Origin: Erythrobacteraceae bacterium
GTDB lineage: Bacteria > Pseudomonadota > Alphaproteobacteria > Sphingomonadales > Sphingomonadaceae
Direction: 5' to 3'
DNA: 38,244 nucleotides
Assembly: GCA_027489095.1 (NCBI GenBank)
Contig: JAIYAL010000087.1
Location: 1-38,244, forward strand
Shown: positions 17,405-27,755 of the stretch, one piece after another
Layout: each line of letters starts with the position of its first letter
Position numbering within the stretch: the first letter of the stretch is position 1
The notes under the pieces: generated by a model
What the model was told of the DNA's origin: nothing
Seen by the model: the letters and a program-made list of their open reading frames with translations, nothing else
The model's database searches: none
Position numbers and translations under genes: made by a program

Positions 17405-17466
17405 AGCCGTTGCCCCGGGCCGCTCTGCCGCGCTATGCTTGGCCGAAACGTGGGGGGATATCGACA

Positions 17467-18369
17467 ATGAAACACGCCGCTGCTGCACTTGCGCTCTGTG
17501 CCGCGCTTGCCGCCTGCGTGCCGGCGTCCACGCCGCCCGCGACTTTCGCGGTCACCGATACGCGCGACTATGATCCCATGTCGGTCAACTCTGCCCCTTC
17601 CGATCCGCCCACCGCGCGCATCGCCTATGGCAGTGCTTCGGCGCGGCAATATGGCGAGCTGCGCATCCCGAAAGGGAAGGGCCCGTTCCCGCTCGCGGTG
17701 CTTTATCACGGCGGGTGCTGGGCGGGGATGGGGGGCACCTCCAACCTCGCCGCGCTCGCCAGCTTCCTCACCCAGAACGGCATCGCCACCTGGACCCCGT
17801 CGTACCGCGAGCTTGGATCAGACGGGGGCTGGCCCAACACCTTCGCTGACTGGGCGCAGGGGCTCGCCTATGTGAAGACCCTTGCGAAGTCCTATCCGCT
17901 CGATTTGTCGCGCCTGACCTTGATGGGCCACTCGGCAGGCACGACGCCTGCGGTCTGGCTTGGGTCGGGGAACCATGGCGATGCGGTGATTGATCGCGAT
18001 CTGCCCAAGGCCCGCGCGGCGGTGATGATCGACGGCCCGCTGCGCACCGCGCCGTTTGTCGGGGTTGACGCGATGATCTGCGGCCGGCCGGTGATCGCGC
18101 CGCTGATGGGCGGACGCCCCGATGAGGTTCCGGCGCGCTACGCGATGCTCGATCCGCTGGTGAACAAACCGCTGGTCAAGCGGATGCTGGTGGTCGACGG
18201 CGCGCTGCCCGATCCCGAGCCGGAGGTGATCGCAGGATTGCGGGCGCAGGGCATCGCGGTCGAGGTGATCCGCGTCAGCCAAGAACAGCATTTCAACATG
18301 CTGGTGCCCGGCACCCAGGATTTTGCCGCCATCGGCCCGGCGCTGCTGGACATCGCCAAGGAGCGGTGA
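17467..18369 (+). CDS. Alpha/beta-hydrolase lipoprotein, tandem paralogue
   Basis: ATG 17467 gives 300 residues with a textbook lipoprotein signal, MKHAAAALALCAALAAC (lipobox LAAC). GGGGGA lies about ten bases upstream. The enzyme core mirrors the preceding gene: GKGPFPLAVLYHGGCW, YRELGSDGGWPNTFADW, the nucleophile elbow MGHSAGTTPAVW and QEQHFNML for the catalytic histidine. The pair therefore arose by tandem duplication. Both are predicted periplasm-facing or outer-membrane-anchored serine esterases or lipases; no substrate can be assigned. The gene ends 13 bases before ligA and may be co-transcribed with it. Confidence 0.85.
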   Translation: MKHAAAALALCAALAACVPASTPPATFAVTDTRDYDPMSVNSAPSDPPTARIAYGSASARQYGELRIPKGKGPFPLAVLYHGGCWAGMGGTSNLAALASFLTQNGIATWTPSYRELGSDGGWPNTFADWAQGLAYVKTLAKSYPLDLSRLTLMGHSAGTTPAVWLGSGNHGDAVIDRDLPKARAAVMIDGPLRTAPFVGVDAMICGRPVIAPLMGGRPDEVPARYAMLDPLVNKPLVKRMLVVDGALPDPEPEVIAGLRAQGIAVEVIRVSQEQHFNMLVPGTQDFAAIGPALLDIAKER

Positions 18370-18379
18370 AAAAGCTTAA

Positions 18380-20524
<2,145 letters not shown>

Positions 20525-20541
20525 AGCAGCGAAAGGGCAAG

Positions 20542-21726
20542 ATGCGCAAGACAGGAACAAGGCTCGCACTTGTGGCCGCGCTTGCCGCGCTCGCCACGCT
20601 GTTGGCCTGGGCGACATCGCCCGATCCCAAAGGCAATCCGGCGAGTTTTGAAGAAGCCGCGCTTGATCCGGGCCTTGCCCCGATGGCGCAAGCGCTGACG
20701 CTGGCGCGGTTTGCAGGCGGTGATGGAAAGCCGGTCACGCTTTTGGTCACCGGGTTTGACCAGGCGGGCGTGACTGGCATCGCCCTCACCAATCTGGGGG
20801 CAGCGCAAACCGGCGATCCCTTGCGCGATCTGGCCTCGCTCGAACGCCTGCCAACCGCGCTTCCCGCCGGGCCGCGGGTGACCGTGCCGATCCAGAGCCT
20901 GCTGCCGTCCGGCCCCGATGGCGCGGTGCATATCGGCACAGGCACCAATTTCCCCGAACACGCCGCAGAAGCCAGCAGCAAGGCGGTGTTCCAGTTCCCC
21001 AAGTTCGGCACTGCCACCCCGGCCCGCACGACGATCCGCGCGCGCCCCGGTATCCTCCTCGATTACGAGGTCGAATTGTGCATGCGGTTTGACCGCGACA
21101 TCGCAAGCCTCGCGGATTTCGATGCGGCGGTGAAGGGCGTTTTCCTGTGCGGCGATTTCACCAACCGCAATGCGCTGGTGGCCATGGCCGATCCCGACAA
21201 TCTTGATTCCGGCTTCGGTTTTTCCGATTCCAAAAGCGGGCCGGGACACTTTCCCACCGGCCCGTTCATCGTTGTGCCGCGCGACTGGAAGGCTTTTTCC
21301 GGGCAATTGCGCATGACCACCAGCGTCAATGACGAACCCCGGCAGGATGCGCGCGGCAGGGAAATGACGCTCGATTTCCGGCAATTGGCCGAACACGCGC
21401 TGGCGGACATGGACCGCGCGCGCTTCCAGTATCGCGGCGCCTTCTACCCGCTTGCGCCTGATCGCAGGATCGGATCGGGAATGACGCTGATGTCGGGCAC
21501 ATCGGAAGGGACAATCTTCACGCCCCCGGCGCGGGCCGATTATATCGAGGGGGTGATGGCCTATCTCTTGGCGGGCGGGCCGTTTTCGGCGACCGGGCTG
21601 GTTGATCACGTCAAACAGAAGTTCATCGCCAATGAGCTCAAAAGCGGTCACTTCCTGAAACCCGGAGACCGCGTCCGGCACGGATCGAACATGCTGGGCG
21701 ATATCGTGGTGGAGGTGATCGAATAG
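20542..21726 (+). CDS. Membrane-anchored fumarylacetoacetate hydrolase (FAH) family protein
   Basis: A hydrophobic segment at about residues 7-24 with a basic start (MRKTGTR) predicts an uncleaved anchor or a signal peptide. The second half is an FAH-family fold: TGTNFPEHAAEA near residue 133, ARPGILLDYEVELC near 171-184 (the usual metal-binding glutamates), FTNRN, and C-terminal GSGMTLMSGTSEGTIF followed by FLKPGDRV. FAH relatives hydrolyse or decarboxylate beta-diketone-like acids with a divalent metal and are normally cytoplasmic, so the N-terminal membrane segment is unusual. AAAGGG sits before the start. It abuts the downstream CinA-like gene with no gap, implying translational coupling. 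Confidence 0.8.
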   Translation: MRKTGTRLALVAALAALATLLAWATSPDPKGNPASFEEAALDPGLAPMAQALTLARFAGGDGKPVTLLVTGFDQAGVTGIALTNLGAAQTGDPLRDLASLERLPTALPAGPRVTVPIQSLLPSGPDGAVHIGTGTNFPEHAAEASSKAVFQFPKFGTATPARTTIRARPGILLDYEVELCMRFDRDIASLADFDAAVKGVFLCGDFTNRNALVAMADPDNLDSGFGFSDSKSGPGHFPTGPFIVVPRDWKAFSGQLRMTTSVNDEPRQDARGREMTLDFRQLAEHALADMDRARFQYRGAFYPLAPDRRIGSGMTLMSGTSEGTIFTPPARADYIEGVMAYLLAGGPFSATGLVDHVKQKFIANELKSGHFLKPGDRVRHGSNMLGDIVVEVIE

Positions 21727-22230
21727 ATGGATCAGGCCGATCTCTTGCGCGAACTCGCGCCCCAAGCCCTGCGCATCGCTGCGCTGCTGCGCGCCCGCAG
21801 CGAAAAGGTCGCGGTGGCGGATGGCGCGACCGGGGGCCTGATCGCCGCCAGCCTGCTCACCGTTCCCGGCGCGCTCGATTTCTTCGTCGGCGGGGGCGTG
21901 GTCTATTCGCTGCGCGCGCGCGATGTACTGTTCGCTCTCCCGCGTGAGGCTTACAAGGGGATGCGCGGCGCGACAGAGGATTACGCGCTGCTCCAGGCGC
22001 GCGCGATCCGCGATAACTTCGGCGCGGAATGGGGGCTGGCCGAGAGCGGCTCGGTTGGCGGATCGACACATCCCAGCGGCGCGCCCGCCGGGCGCAGCGT
22101 GGCGGCGCTGGCGGGGCCGGGCGGCGCGCACACCCGCGTGATCGAGACCGCCAGCGACGACCGCATCGCCAACATGGCCGCCTTTACCCGCAACGCGCTC
22201 GCATTGCTCGAAAGCGCGCTTGGCGAATAG
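21727..22230 (+). CDS. CinA C-terminal-like protein, motif-degenerate
   Basis: The 167-residue product resembles the CinA C-terminal domain, the PncC nicotinamide mononucleotide deamidase fold: VAVADGATGGLIAASLLTVPGALDFFVGGGVVYS corresponds to the family's AESCTGG, PGSS and GG-x-x-Y regions. The family motif ESCTGG reads DGATGG, so Glu, Ser and Cys are all changed while TGG is kept. Deamidase activity is therefore doubtful. The ATG follows the stop codon of the FAH-family gene immediately (TAGATG), so the pair is probably translated together. The close pairing suggests a joint role, which I cannot name. Confidence 0.75.
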   Translation: MDQADLLRELAPQALRIAALLRARSEKVAVADGATGGLIAASLLTVPGALDFFVGGGVVYSLRARDVLFALPREAYKGMRGATEDYALLQARAIRDNFGAEWGLAESGSVGGSTHPSGAPAGRSVAALAGPGGAHTRVIETASDDRIANMAAFTRNALALLESALGE

Positions 22231-22333
22231 GTTTCGCGCGATAAATTTCTGGGCCCCTGTCGAATCCCGCTTGGCATCCGCGTCTCCCTGTCAGAGCCTC
22301 GCCATTCCGGTGCGGCCCAAACGGAGACGTGAC

Positions 22334-22687
22334 ATGCAATTCGTGCTGATGATCAACGAGGACGAAAGCGCCTATGCCGGCCCCGATGGCGGCGCGCTGC
22401 TGGAGGCGACAATCGCCGGGCACATGAAGCTCGCCGAGGATCTGGTCGCCGCCGGCGTGCCCTTTTCGGGCGAGCGGCTGAAGCCCGCCTCAACCGCCAC
22501 CACGGTCCGCTCGGACAACGGCACCGTCACGATCCATGACGGGCCCTTCGCCGAAACCCACGAGGAGTTGGGCGGTTTCTACGTCATCGATGTCGCCACC
22601 CTCGACGAGGCGCTTGCCTGGGCCAGGCGCATCCCGGTGCCCAAGGGCGGGATCGAAGTGCGCCCGGTCTGGCAGATGGGAAGCTGA
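22334..22687 (+). CDS. YCII/DGPF-domain protein linked to ECF42 sigma factor
   Basis: I start at ATG 22334 with GGAG seven bases upstream, giving 117 residues and the family-typical start MQFVLMINEDE; the ORF track's upstream extension to 22220 overlaps the previous gene. The signature DGPFAETHEELGGFYVID is the DGPF motif of the YCII-related family, a ferredoxin-like alpha+beta fold. Genes of this type regularly lie next to ECF42 sigma factors, as here. The molecular role is not established; these proteins are thought to be targets or partners of the sigma factor. It ends about 30 bases before the sigma gene. Confidence 0.9.
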   Translation: MQFVLMINEDESAYAGPDGGALLEATIAGHMKLAEDLVAAGVPFSGERLKPASTATTVRSDNGTVTIHDGPFAETHEELGGFYVIDVATLDEALAWARRIPVPKGGIEVRPVWQMGS

Positions 22688-22716
22688 ACCTGGACGCGGC
22701 GCTTGCGCCTGCGATC

Positions 22717-23904
22717 ATGGCGGCGCGGCCCCGGGTGGTGGCCGCGCTTGCCGCGCAATTGCGCGATCTGGACGCGGCCGAGGAGGCCTTCGCCGAAGTC
22801 GCCGCGCGCTGCCTTGCTCTGCCCGCCCCCCCGCGTGACATCGCCGCATGGCTGTTCGTGGCGGGCAAGCGCCGCGCGATTGATGCGATCCGCAGGGCCC
22901 GCGCCGAAACGCGCACCGCAGATGCTCTTGCGGAGGTTTCCGATATGGCCGCGATCCTGACCCTGCCCGAGCCAATCCCGGATGAACGCCTGCGCCTCTT
23001 GTTCATCTGCTGCCACCCGGCGCTGGGTGCCGAGGTGCGCGCCGCGCTCGCGCTGAAGGTGATCTGCGGCCTGCCGGTCGGGAGCATCGCGCGCCTGTTC
23101 GTGGTCAGCGAACAGGCCATGTTCCAGCGCATCACCCGCGCCAAGGCCAAGGTGCGCGAGGCCGGGATCGCCTTCGAACTGCCGCCGCGCCGCGACTGGC
23201 CCGAGCGGCTGGGCGCGGTGCTGCTCGCGCTCGAACTCGCCTTTACCGCCGCCTATGCCGATGCGGGCGGCGAGCTTTCGGCCGATGTGGGCGAGGATCT
23301 GGGCGCGGAGGTCGAGCGGCTCGCGCTGCTGGTCGCCGAACTTCTGCCGGGGGAGCCCGAGGCGCTGGGGCTGGCCGCGCTGGTGCTGCTGGCGCGCTCG
23401 CGGACAGGCGCGCGGCTGGACGCGGGCGGCGCGATGGTGCCGCTCTCGCAGCAGGACACCCGCCTGTGGGACTATGCGCGGATCGAGCGGGCGAGGGGCC
23501 TGATGGACCGCGCGGGCCTGCTCGCACGTTCGGGCCCCTGTCAGGTGATGGCGGCGATCCAGCTCACCCATGCGCGCCGCGCCTTCGATGGCGTGACCGA
23601 TTGGGGCGCGGTGCTGCGGCTTTATGATGTGCTGCTGACGCTGCGGCCCGGCCCGATGGTGGCGCTGCCGCGCGCGCTGGCGCTGGCGCAGGTCGAGGGA
23701 GCCGAGGCCGGGCTGGCGGCGCTTGAAGCGCTTCCTGCGGAGCGGCTTGCGCTGGCCCGGCCGTGGCACGCCGTGCGTGCTGATTTGCTGGCGCGGGCCG
23801 GGCGGGCAGGGGAGGCGGCCGCCGCGCTTGACGCTGCGCTCGCACTCGGCCCGCCGCGCGCCGAACGCCTGTGGCTCGAAGCGCGGCGGGCGGGGCTGGG
23901 GTGA
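22717..23904 (+). CDS. ECF42-type RNA polymerase sigma factor with C-terminal extension
   Basis: The 395-residue product starts directly in sigma region 2 (VVAALAAQLRDLDAAEEAFAEV, then AAWLFVAGKRRAIDAIRR), continues with LRLLFICCHPAL, and has region 4 helices LPVGSIARLFVVSEQAMFQRITRAKAKVRE. A C-terminal extension of about 200 residues follows, as in ECF42 factors, with LYDVLLTLRPGPMVALPRALALAQVEG. That extension is used instead of an anti-sigma factor. The DGPF partner gene is immediately upstream. ATG 22717 leaves a very short N-terminus; the codons before it (from 22684) continue the family-like pattern DAALAPAI, so translation might start at a CTG near 22684-22690, or the N-terminus may simply be short. 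Confidence 0.88.
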   Translation: MAARPRVVAALAAQLRDLDAAEEAFAEVAARCLALPAPPRDIAAWLFVAGKRRAIDAIRRARAETRTADALAEVSDMAAILTLPEPIPDERLRLLFICCHPALGAEVRAALALKVICGLPVGSIARLFVVSEQAMFQRITRAKAKVREAGIAFELPPRRDWPERLGAVLLALELAFTAAYADAGGELSADVGEDLGAEVERLALLVAELLPGEPEALGLAALVLLARSRTGARLDAGGAMVPLSQQDTRLWDYARIERARGLMDRAGLLARSGPCQVMAAIQLTHARRAFDGVTDWGAVLRLYDVLLTLRPGPMVALPRALALAQVEGAEAGLAALEALPAERLALARPWHAVRADLLARAGRAGEAAAALDAALALGPPRAERLWLEARRAGLG

Positions 23905-23907
23905 GGC

Positions 23908-24744
23908 TTATTCGGCGGGCTCGAGGGCAGGCTCAGGCTCGCGCTGGCGGGTCGTGACAGCCCGAAAGGCCTCACGGTAGCGGGGGTGCTCGGTGCCCAT
24001 CCAGCGGTCCCACCAGGTGAAGTAGAAGCCGAAATTGTGGCCCGAGGAATGGTGCAGATCATGGTGCGTGGTCGTCGCGATCCAGTCGGTCCACGGATTG
24101 TCCACCCACCCGGCCGGGAACAGCTCGCTGCCCGCATGCGCCATCACATTGCGGATCATCTGGTGCCAGATGAAGTACAGGATCGCGAAGCCCGCATAGG
24201 CGATGCCGAGCTGGCTGGTGATGAGCAGAAAAAGCGGCACAAAGGCGACCTCGATCACCGCCTCGGTCATGGTGAAGCTGTAGGCGGTCCACGGCGTCGG
24301 GGTGCGCGATTTGTGATGGTGGAGGTGGGTGGCCCGGAACAGCCGCTTGCTGTGCATCGCCCGGTGCGCCCAATAGAACCAAGCATCATGCGCGAGCACG
24401 ATCAGCACGAATTGCCAGGCGATGGTCCACAGCGACGCCTGCTGGAGCTTCATCAGGATCACCCCGGTCTCGCGCCCGACCAGGATCGCCAGCGTGACAA
24501 AGGCATAGACGACCACTGTCCGCATCGAGGACAAGAGCTCTCGCGTGTAATCGGCGCGCGATGCGCGGCGGCCCTGCTGGATCCGGCGGGTTTCGGCAAA
24601 GCCGCGGAAGATCAGCAGCAAGGCCGTCAGCGCGCCCGCCGCGATCAGATACCGGCTGAGATCGAAATAGATGCCGAACATGAAATGGTCCGCAACGCGG
24701 GCCATGGCGTAGTCGAGCGTGGATGGATCGGCGGGAATGAGCAT
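23908..24744 (-). CDS. Fatty acid hydroxylase / sterol desaturase family membrane protein
   Basis: I use ATG 24744 (278 residues); the ORF track's TTG at 24750 adds two. Several hydrophobic segments surround the three histidine clusters of the membrane di-iron hydroxylase family: HDAWFYWAHRAMH, HLHHHKS and THHDLHHSSGH. Such enzymes hydroxylate or desaturate lipid substrates at a non-haem di-iron site in the inner membrane. Candidates in sphingomonads include carotenoid or sphingolipid modification, but this sequence alone does not decide it. A membrane AraC-type regulator is encoded just upstream on the same strand, and a palindrome lies between the two. Confidence 0.9.
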   Translation of the reverse strand: MLIPADPSTLDYAMARVADHFMFGIYFDLSRYLIAAGALTALLLIFRGFAETRRIQQGRRASRADYTRELLSSMRTVVVYAFVTLAILVGRETGVILMKLQQASLWTIAWQFVLIVLAHDAWFYWAHRAMHSKRLFRATHLHHHKSRTPTPWTAYSFTMTEAVIEVAFVPLFLLITSQLGIAYAGFAILYFIWHQMIRNVMAHAGSELFPAGWVDNPWTDWIATTTHHDLHHSSGHNFGFYFTWWDRWMGTEHPRYREAFRAVTTRQREPEPALEPAE

Positions 24745-24752
24745 GTGCAAAA

Positions 24753-24803
24753 AGCCTTTGTCAGCGATGGCTTATGTCATGACATCGACGCCCCGCAAAG
24801 GCT
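24753..24803 (-). promoter_or_regulatory. Nested dyads upstream of the fatty acid hydroxylase gene
   Basis: A perfect 12-base palindrome, ATGTCATGACAT (24774-24785), is nested inside an 8-base inverted repeat, AGCCTTTG (24753-24760) and CAAAGGCT (24796-24803), with almost the same centre. This lies just upstream of the start codon, in the 107-base gap downstream of the AraC-type gene, and is a good candidate operator. Confidence 0.55.
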
Positions 24804-24851
24804 CGTCGCTTGCGGAAAAAGCTGAAGGATTCCGAAAATGAGCGCGTTTTT

Positions 24852-25907
24852 TCAGTTCTGACCGGCGGTTTCGCCAAAACATTGCCGACGATAATCGCTC
24901 GGCGTGGTGCCCGTCTCGGCGCGAAACGCGCGGTTGAACGGGGGCAGCGAATTGTAGCCGAGGTCCATGGCGAGGGTCAGCACCGGCAGATCGACCCGCG
25001 CCCGGTCGGCGAGGGCCGCCTTGGCTTCGGCGATGCGATAGCGGTTGAGGAAGGCGGAGAAATTGCGGTGCCCGAGCCGCTGGTTGATCAACGCGCGCAA
25101 GCGGTGTTCAGGCGTGCCGAGATGGTCGGCGAGCCCGGCGATGGAGAGGCCGGGGGTGCGGTAGAGACCCTCATTCATGGCCGCCTCGAGCTTGTCCCGC
25201 AGCACCAGCTCGCTGGGCGAGAGTTGCAGCGCGGGCGGATCGGTCGGAGGGGCGGCCGGGTTCTCGCTGCGCAGTAGCAGCTCCGGCTCGGTCCGCAGCA
25301 AGGCCTTGCCCGCGAACAGCGTCAGCGCGAGGATCAGCAGGGCATTTGCAAGCTGAATGCCGGGATCGGCGCCCGCGCTCCCTTCGCCGGTGACAAGTTC
25401 ATAGGCCAGAATGCCGCCGGCCTGCGCCGCCACCAGCACCGGCAGCCACAGCCGGAAGGCGCGGCGCTGTTCGACCAGATCGTCCGCGCGGCCTGCAATC
25501 GCGGTGCGGAACAGGTCGGCGACGAGCGCAAGCCCGGTCAGGTGGATGGCATAGAACCCGATAAGCAAGTGCGGCAGTGCGAAATGGCCGATCATCCACG
25601 CGGCCGCCAGGACAATCGCCGCGCCCCACGCCGCCACCCAATGCGGTTCGCGTTCGAACACCCGCAGCGCGAACAGCCATGTGAAATAGGGCGTGAAGAT
25701 TGAGGCGAGATCGGCCCAGGGTTGCGCCGGGGTGTCGTTGAACAACTGTGAGGAGGAATTCAGCAGGTAGCCGATCGACCCCACCAGCAGCCCCGCCAGC
25801 GGCAGTTTGAGCCCGCGCCGAACTTCGCCTGAAAGCAGCAGCACCAGCAGCAGCAGGCTTGCCCCGCAGGTCACGAGCCGCACGACAATGTCGATCCGCT
25901 CGATCAT
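24852..25907 (-). CDS. AraC-family regulator with membrane-embedded sensor domain
   Basis: The 351-residue product has about six to seven hydrophobic segments in residues 8-220, for example LVTCGASLLLLVLLL, AIVLAAAWMIGHFAL and LLILALTLFAGKALL. A C-terminal AraC/XylS DNA-binding domain follows (about 240-345): LSIAGLADHLGTPEHRLRALI is the first helix-turn-helix and LAMDLGYNSLPPFNRAFRAETGTTPSDYRR the second, which is the strongly conserved part. Similar membrane AraC proteins sense a membrane or periplasmic signal. It starts 4 bases after the prmA stop codon and precedes the fatty acid hydroxylase gene, which is its most likely target (inference). Confidence 0.9.
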   Translation of the reverse strand: MIERIDIVVRLVTCGASLLLLVLLLSGEVRRGLKLPLAGLLVGSIGYLLNSSSQLFNDTPAQPWADLASIFTPYFTWLFALRVFEREPHWVAAWGAAIVLAAAWMIGHFALPHLLIGFYAIHLTGLALVADLFRTAIAGRADDLVEQRRAFRLWLPVLVAAQAGGILAYELVTGEGSAGADPGIQLANALLILALTLFAGKALLRTEPELLLRSENPAAPPTDPPALQLSPSELVLRDKLEAAMNEGLYRTPGLSIAGLADHLGTPEHRLRALINQRLGHRNFSAFLNRYRIAEAKAALADRARVDLPVLTLAMDLGYNSLPPFNRAFRAETGTTPSDYRRQCFGETAGQN

Positions 25908-25911
25908 CGCA

Positions 25912-26820
25912 TCAGCGCCCCCGCCGTCTCCGCAGCCACAGGATCGCCCAGTCGCCGCGCTGGAGCCTTGCCGCCATGCGGAATCCGGCGCGTTGCATCG
26001 CGCGCTTGACCGCCGCTTCCTGTTCGCCTGCGAGCAACCCGGCGAGCAGCAGGCTGCCGCCCGGCGGCACGGCCTTGGCGAAATCGGGGGCGAGGCTGAC
26101 CAGCGGGCCGGCGAGGATGTTGGCGATCAGCAGGTCATAGGGCCCGCGCATTTGCAGCAGCGGATCGTCCATTCCGTCGGCGATGATCATCACCGCTTCG
26201 CCCGGCTTGGGGCCGAGGGTGAGGCCGTTGAGGCGGGCGTTTTCCTCGACCACGCCGGTGCAGACCGCGTCGATATCGGTGAGGGTGCACAAGGCGCGCG
26301 GCCACAGCGCGAGCGCCGCAAAGCCCAAGAGCCCGGTGCCGGTGCCGATATCGGCGACATTGCGCGCCACCACGCCGCTCGCCTTCATCGCGCCCAGCAT
26401 TTCCAGGCACCCGGCGGTGGTCTTGTGCTGGCCGGTGCCGAAGGCTTGGGAGGCGGGGATCACGAAGTCGATCGCGTCCGGGTCGGCGGGATAATCCGGG
26501 GTATGGACATGGAACCGCCCGGCGCGGATCGGGGGGGCATTGTGCTGGCTGAGGGTCACCCAATCTTGCGGAGCGAGTTCCTCGACGGTGATCTTCGGGG
26601 CCTTGCCCTCGAACAGCCCGGCGAGCGCGGCTTTCTCGGGTTTGCCGGGCTTGCGGGGATACCAGCCTTCGAGCACCCAGTCGTCGGGCCGATCCTCGGC
26701 CTCCTCGCGCCCGGCGATGACGAGTTCGTAATCCCAGTCGTCGATCAGGTCATGCGCCAGCAGCGCGGCCTGCACGACGGGTTTGGGGGCATGGGCGGTG
26801 AGTTTCCAGGTGGTGCTCAC
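25912..26820 (-). CDS. prmA: Ribosomal protein L11 methyltransferase PrmA
   Basis: I use the GTG at 26820, which overlaps the stop codon of the upstream gene as GTGA and gives 302 residues starting STTWKLTAHAP after the initiator; the ORF track's longer start (26988) would lie inside that gene. The fold is a class I SAM-dependent methyltransferase with ADIGTGTGLLGFAAL (motif I), ASQAFGTGQHKTT just before it, TDIDAVC and DLLIANILAGPL. PrmA trimethylates ribosomal protein L11. The C-terminal WLRRRRGR tail is unremarkable. Confidence 0.95.
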   Translation of the reverse strand: MSTTWKLTAHAPKPVVQAALLAHDLIDDWDYELVIAGREEAEDRPDDWVLEGWYPRKPGKPEKAALAGLFEGKAPKITVEELAPQDWVTLSQHNAPPIRAGRFHVHTPDYPADPDAIDFVIPASQAFGTGQHKTTAGCLEMLGAMKASGVVARNVADIGTGTGLLGFAALALWPRALCTLTDIDAVCTGVVEENARLNGLTLGPKPGEAVMIIADGMDDPLLQMRGPYDLLIANILAGPLVSLAPDFAKAVPPGGSLLLAGLLAGEQEAAVKRAMQRAGFRMAARLQRGDWAILWLRRRRGR

Positions 26821-27755
26821 TTGGCCGCGAATTCCTTGGAAAGTCGCATCGTCAGCGCCTGTTTCTGTTTGCTGGCATAGCCTGCGCAGGCGAAGTTCGG
26901 CAGGCCATCGCGCGAACGCCGTTCGAGCAGCGACAAGGTCAGCGGCAGATTGCCTGCAGTGGGATGGGGCGTGAGAAGCACGTCGCACCGCGTCGCCGCG
27001 ATTCGTTCGAATGATACGAAGAATTCCGCCACGTAACGCGTGTGATCGCTGAAGCGGTAATCGTCGCGGCTGACGGCGGAAAGGCTGTCAGCATAAAGGA
27101 TGTTCAGGCAATCTTCGCCCTCGCAGGCCCGCCACGTCCAGCTCATCGCGCCGGGGGTGTGGCCGGGCGTGCGGATCGGAGAGATTCCGAAGCCTTGCAG
27201 AAGTGCCGGTGCGTCGCCTTCGCCATAGGCGAGCCCGCGGGTAATCCGCGCCATCGGCTCATGCATGCCAAACTGGGGGTCGTCGGGGTGCGCCTTGCCC
27301 GTCAACATCGTTTCGACTGCGATGCCGGAGGACACGAAGGGTGCCCCGGTCGCTTCCTGCAGCTTGGCCATCCCCCCGACATGGTCGAAATGCTCATGGC
27401 TACCCAGCAGCAGCTTGATGTCCTTGGGGTCGAAGCCGAGCTTGCGGATATTGGCGAGCACGATGTCCGCCCCCGCTGCGGTGCCGGAATCGATCAGCGC
27501 GTGACCATCCTTGCCGGTGATCAGAATCGCGGAAATGCCGCAGGTGCCGACATAATACGTGTTGCCGTAGAGCTTGATCGGCGGGCCCGGCTTGTCCCAC
27601 TCGTCCCATTCCTGGCAGGCCTGCACCCACGGGTGCACTGGCCCCGGCACCGCGTCGGTTGCGACCACGGTGACCGTTTCTTGGGGCGCTGCGCCCAGCA
27701 GCGGGAGCGCGAGTACAAGCGCGCGCAATGCCTTACCTAACAAAGCTCGCTCCAT
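26817..27755 (-). CDS. Class B3-like metallo-beta-lactamase fold hydrolase, exported
   Basis: The 312-residue product has a signal peptide, ALRALVLALPLLGAAPQ. The zinc ligands of class B3 enzymes appear in order: HEHFDH at residues 120-125, the histidine of RTPGHTPGAMSWTW near residue 201 and that of TPHPTAG near residue 267. Other B3-like stretches are YYVGTCGISAILIT, DSLSAVSRDDYRFSD and SSGIAVETMLTG. Class B3 enzymes hydrolyse beta-lactams, including carbapenems, in the periplasm; enzymes of this class are known from environmental sphingomonads. Whether this one hydrolyses beta-lactams or another substrate cannot be read from sequence. It overlaps the SDR gene by 23 bases at its start and prmA by 4 bases at its end, with no mobile element in sight. 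Confidence 0.88.
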   Translation of the reverse strand: MERALLGKALRALVLALPLLGAAPQETVTVVATDAVPGPVHPWVQACQEWDEWDKPGPPIKLYGNTYYVGTCGISAILITGKDGHALIDSGTAAGADIVLANIRKLGFDPKDIKLLLGSHEHFDHVGGMAKLQEATGAPFVSSGIAVETMLTGKAHPDDPQFGMHEPMARITRGLAYGEGDAPALLQGFGISPIRTPGHTPGAMSWTWRACEGEDCLNILYADSLSAVSRDDYRFSDHTRYVAEFFVSFERIAATRCDVLLTPHPTAGNLPLTLSLLERRSRDGLPNFACAGYASKQKQALTMRLSKEFAAK

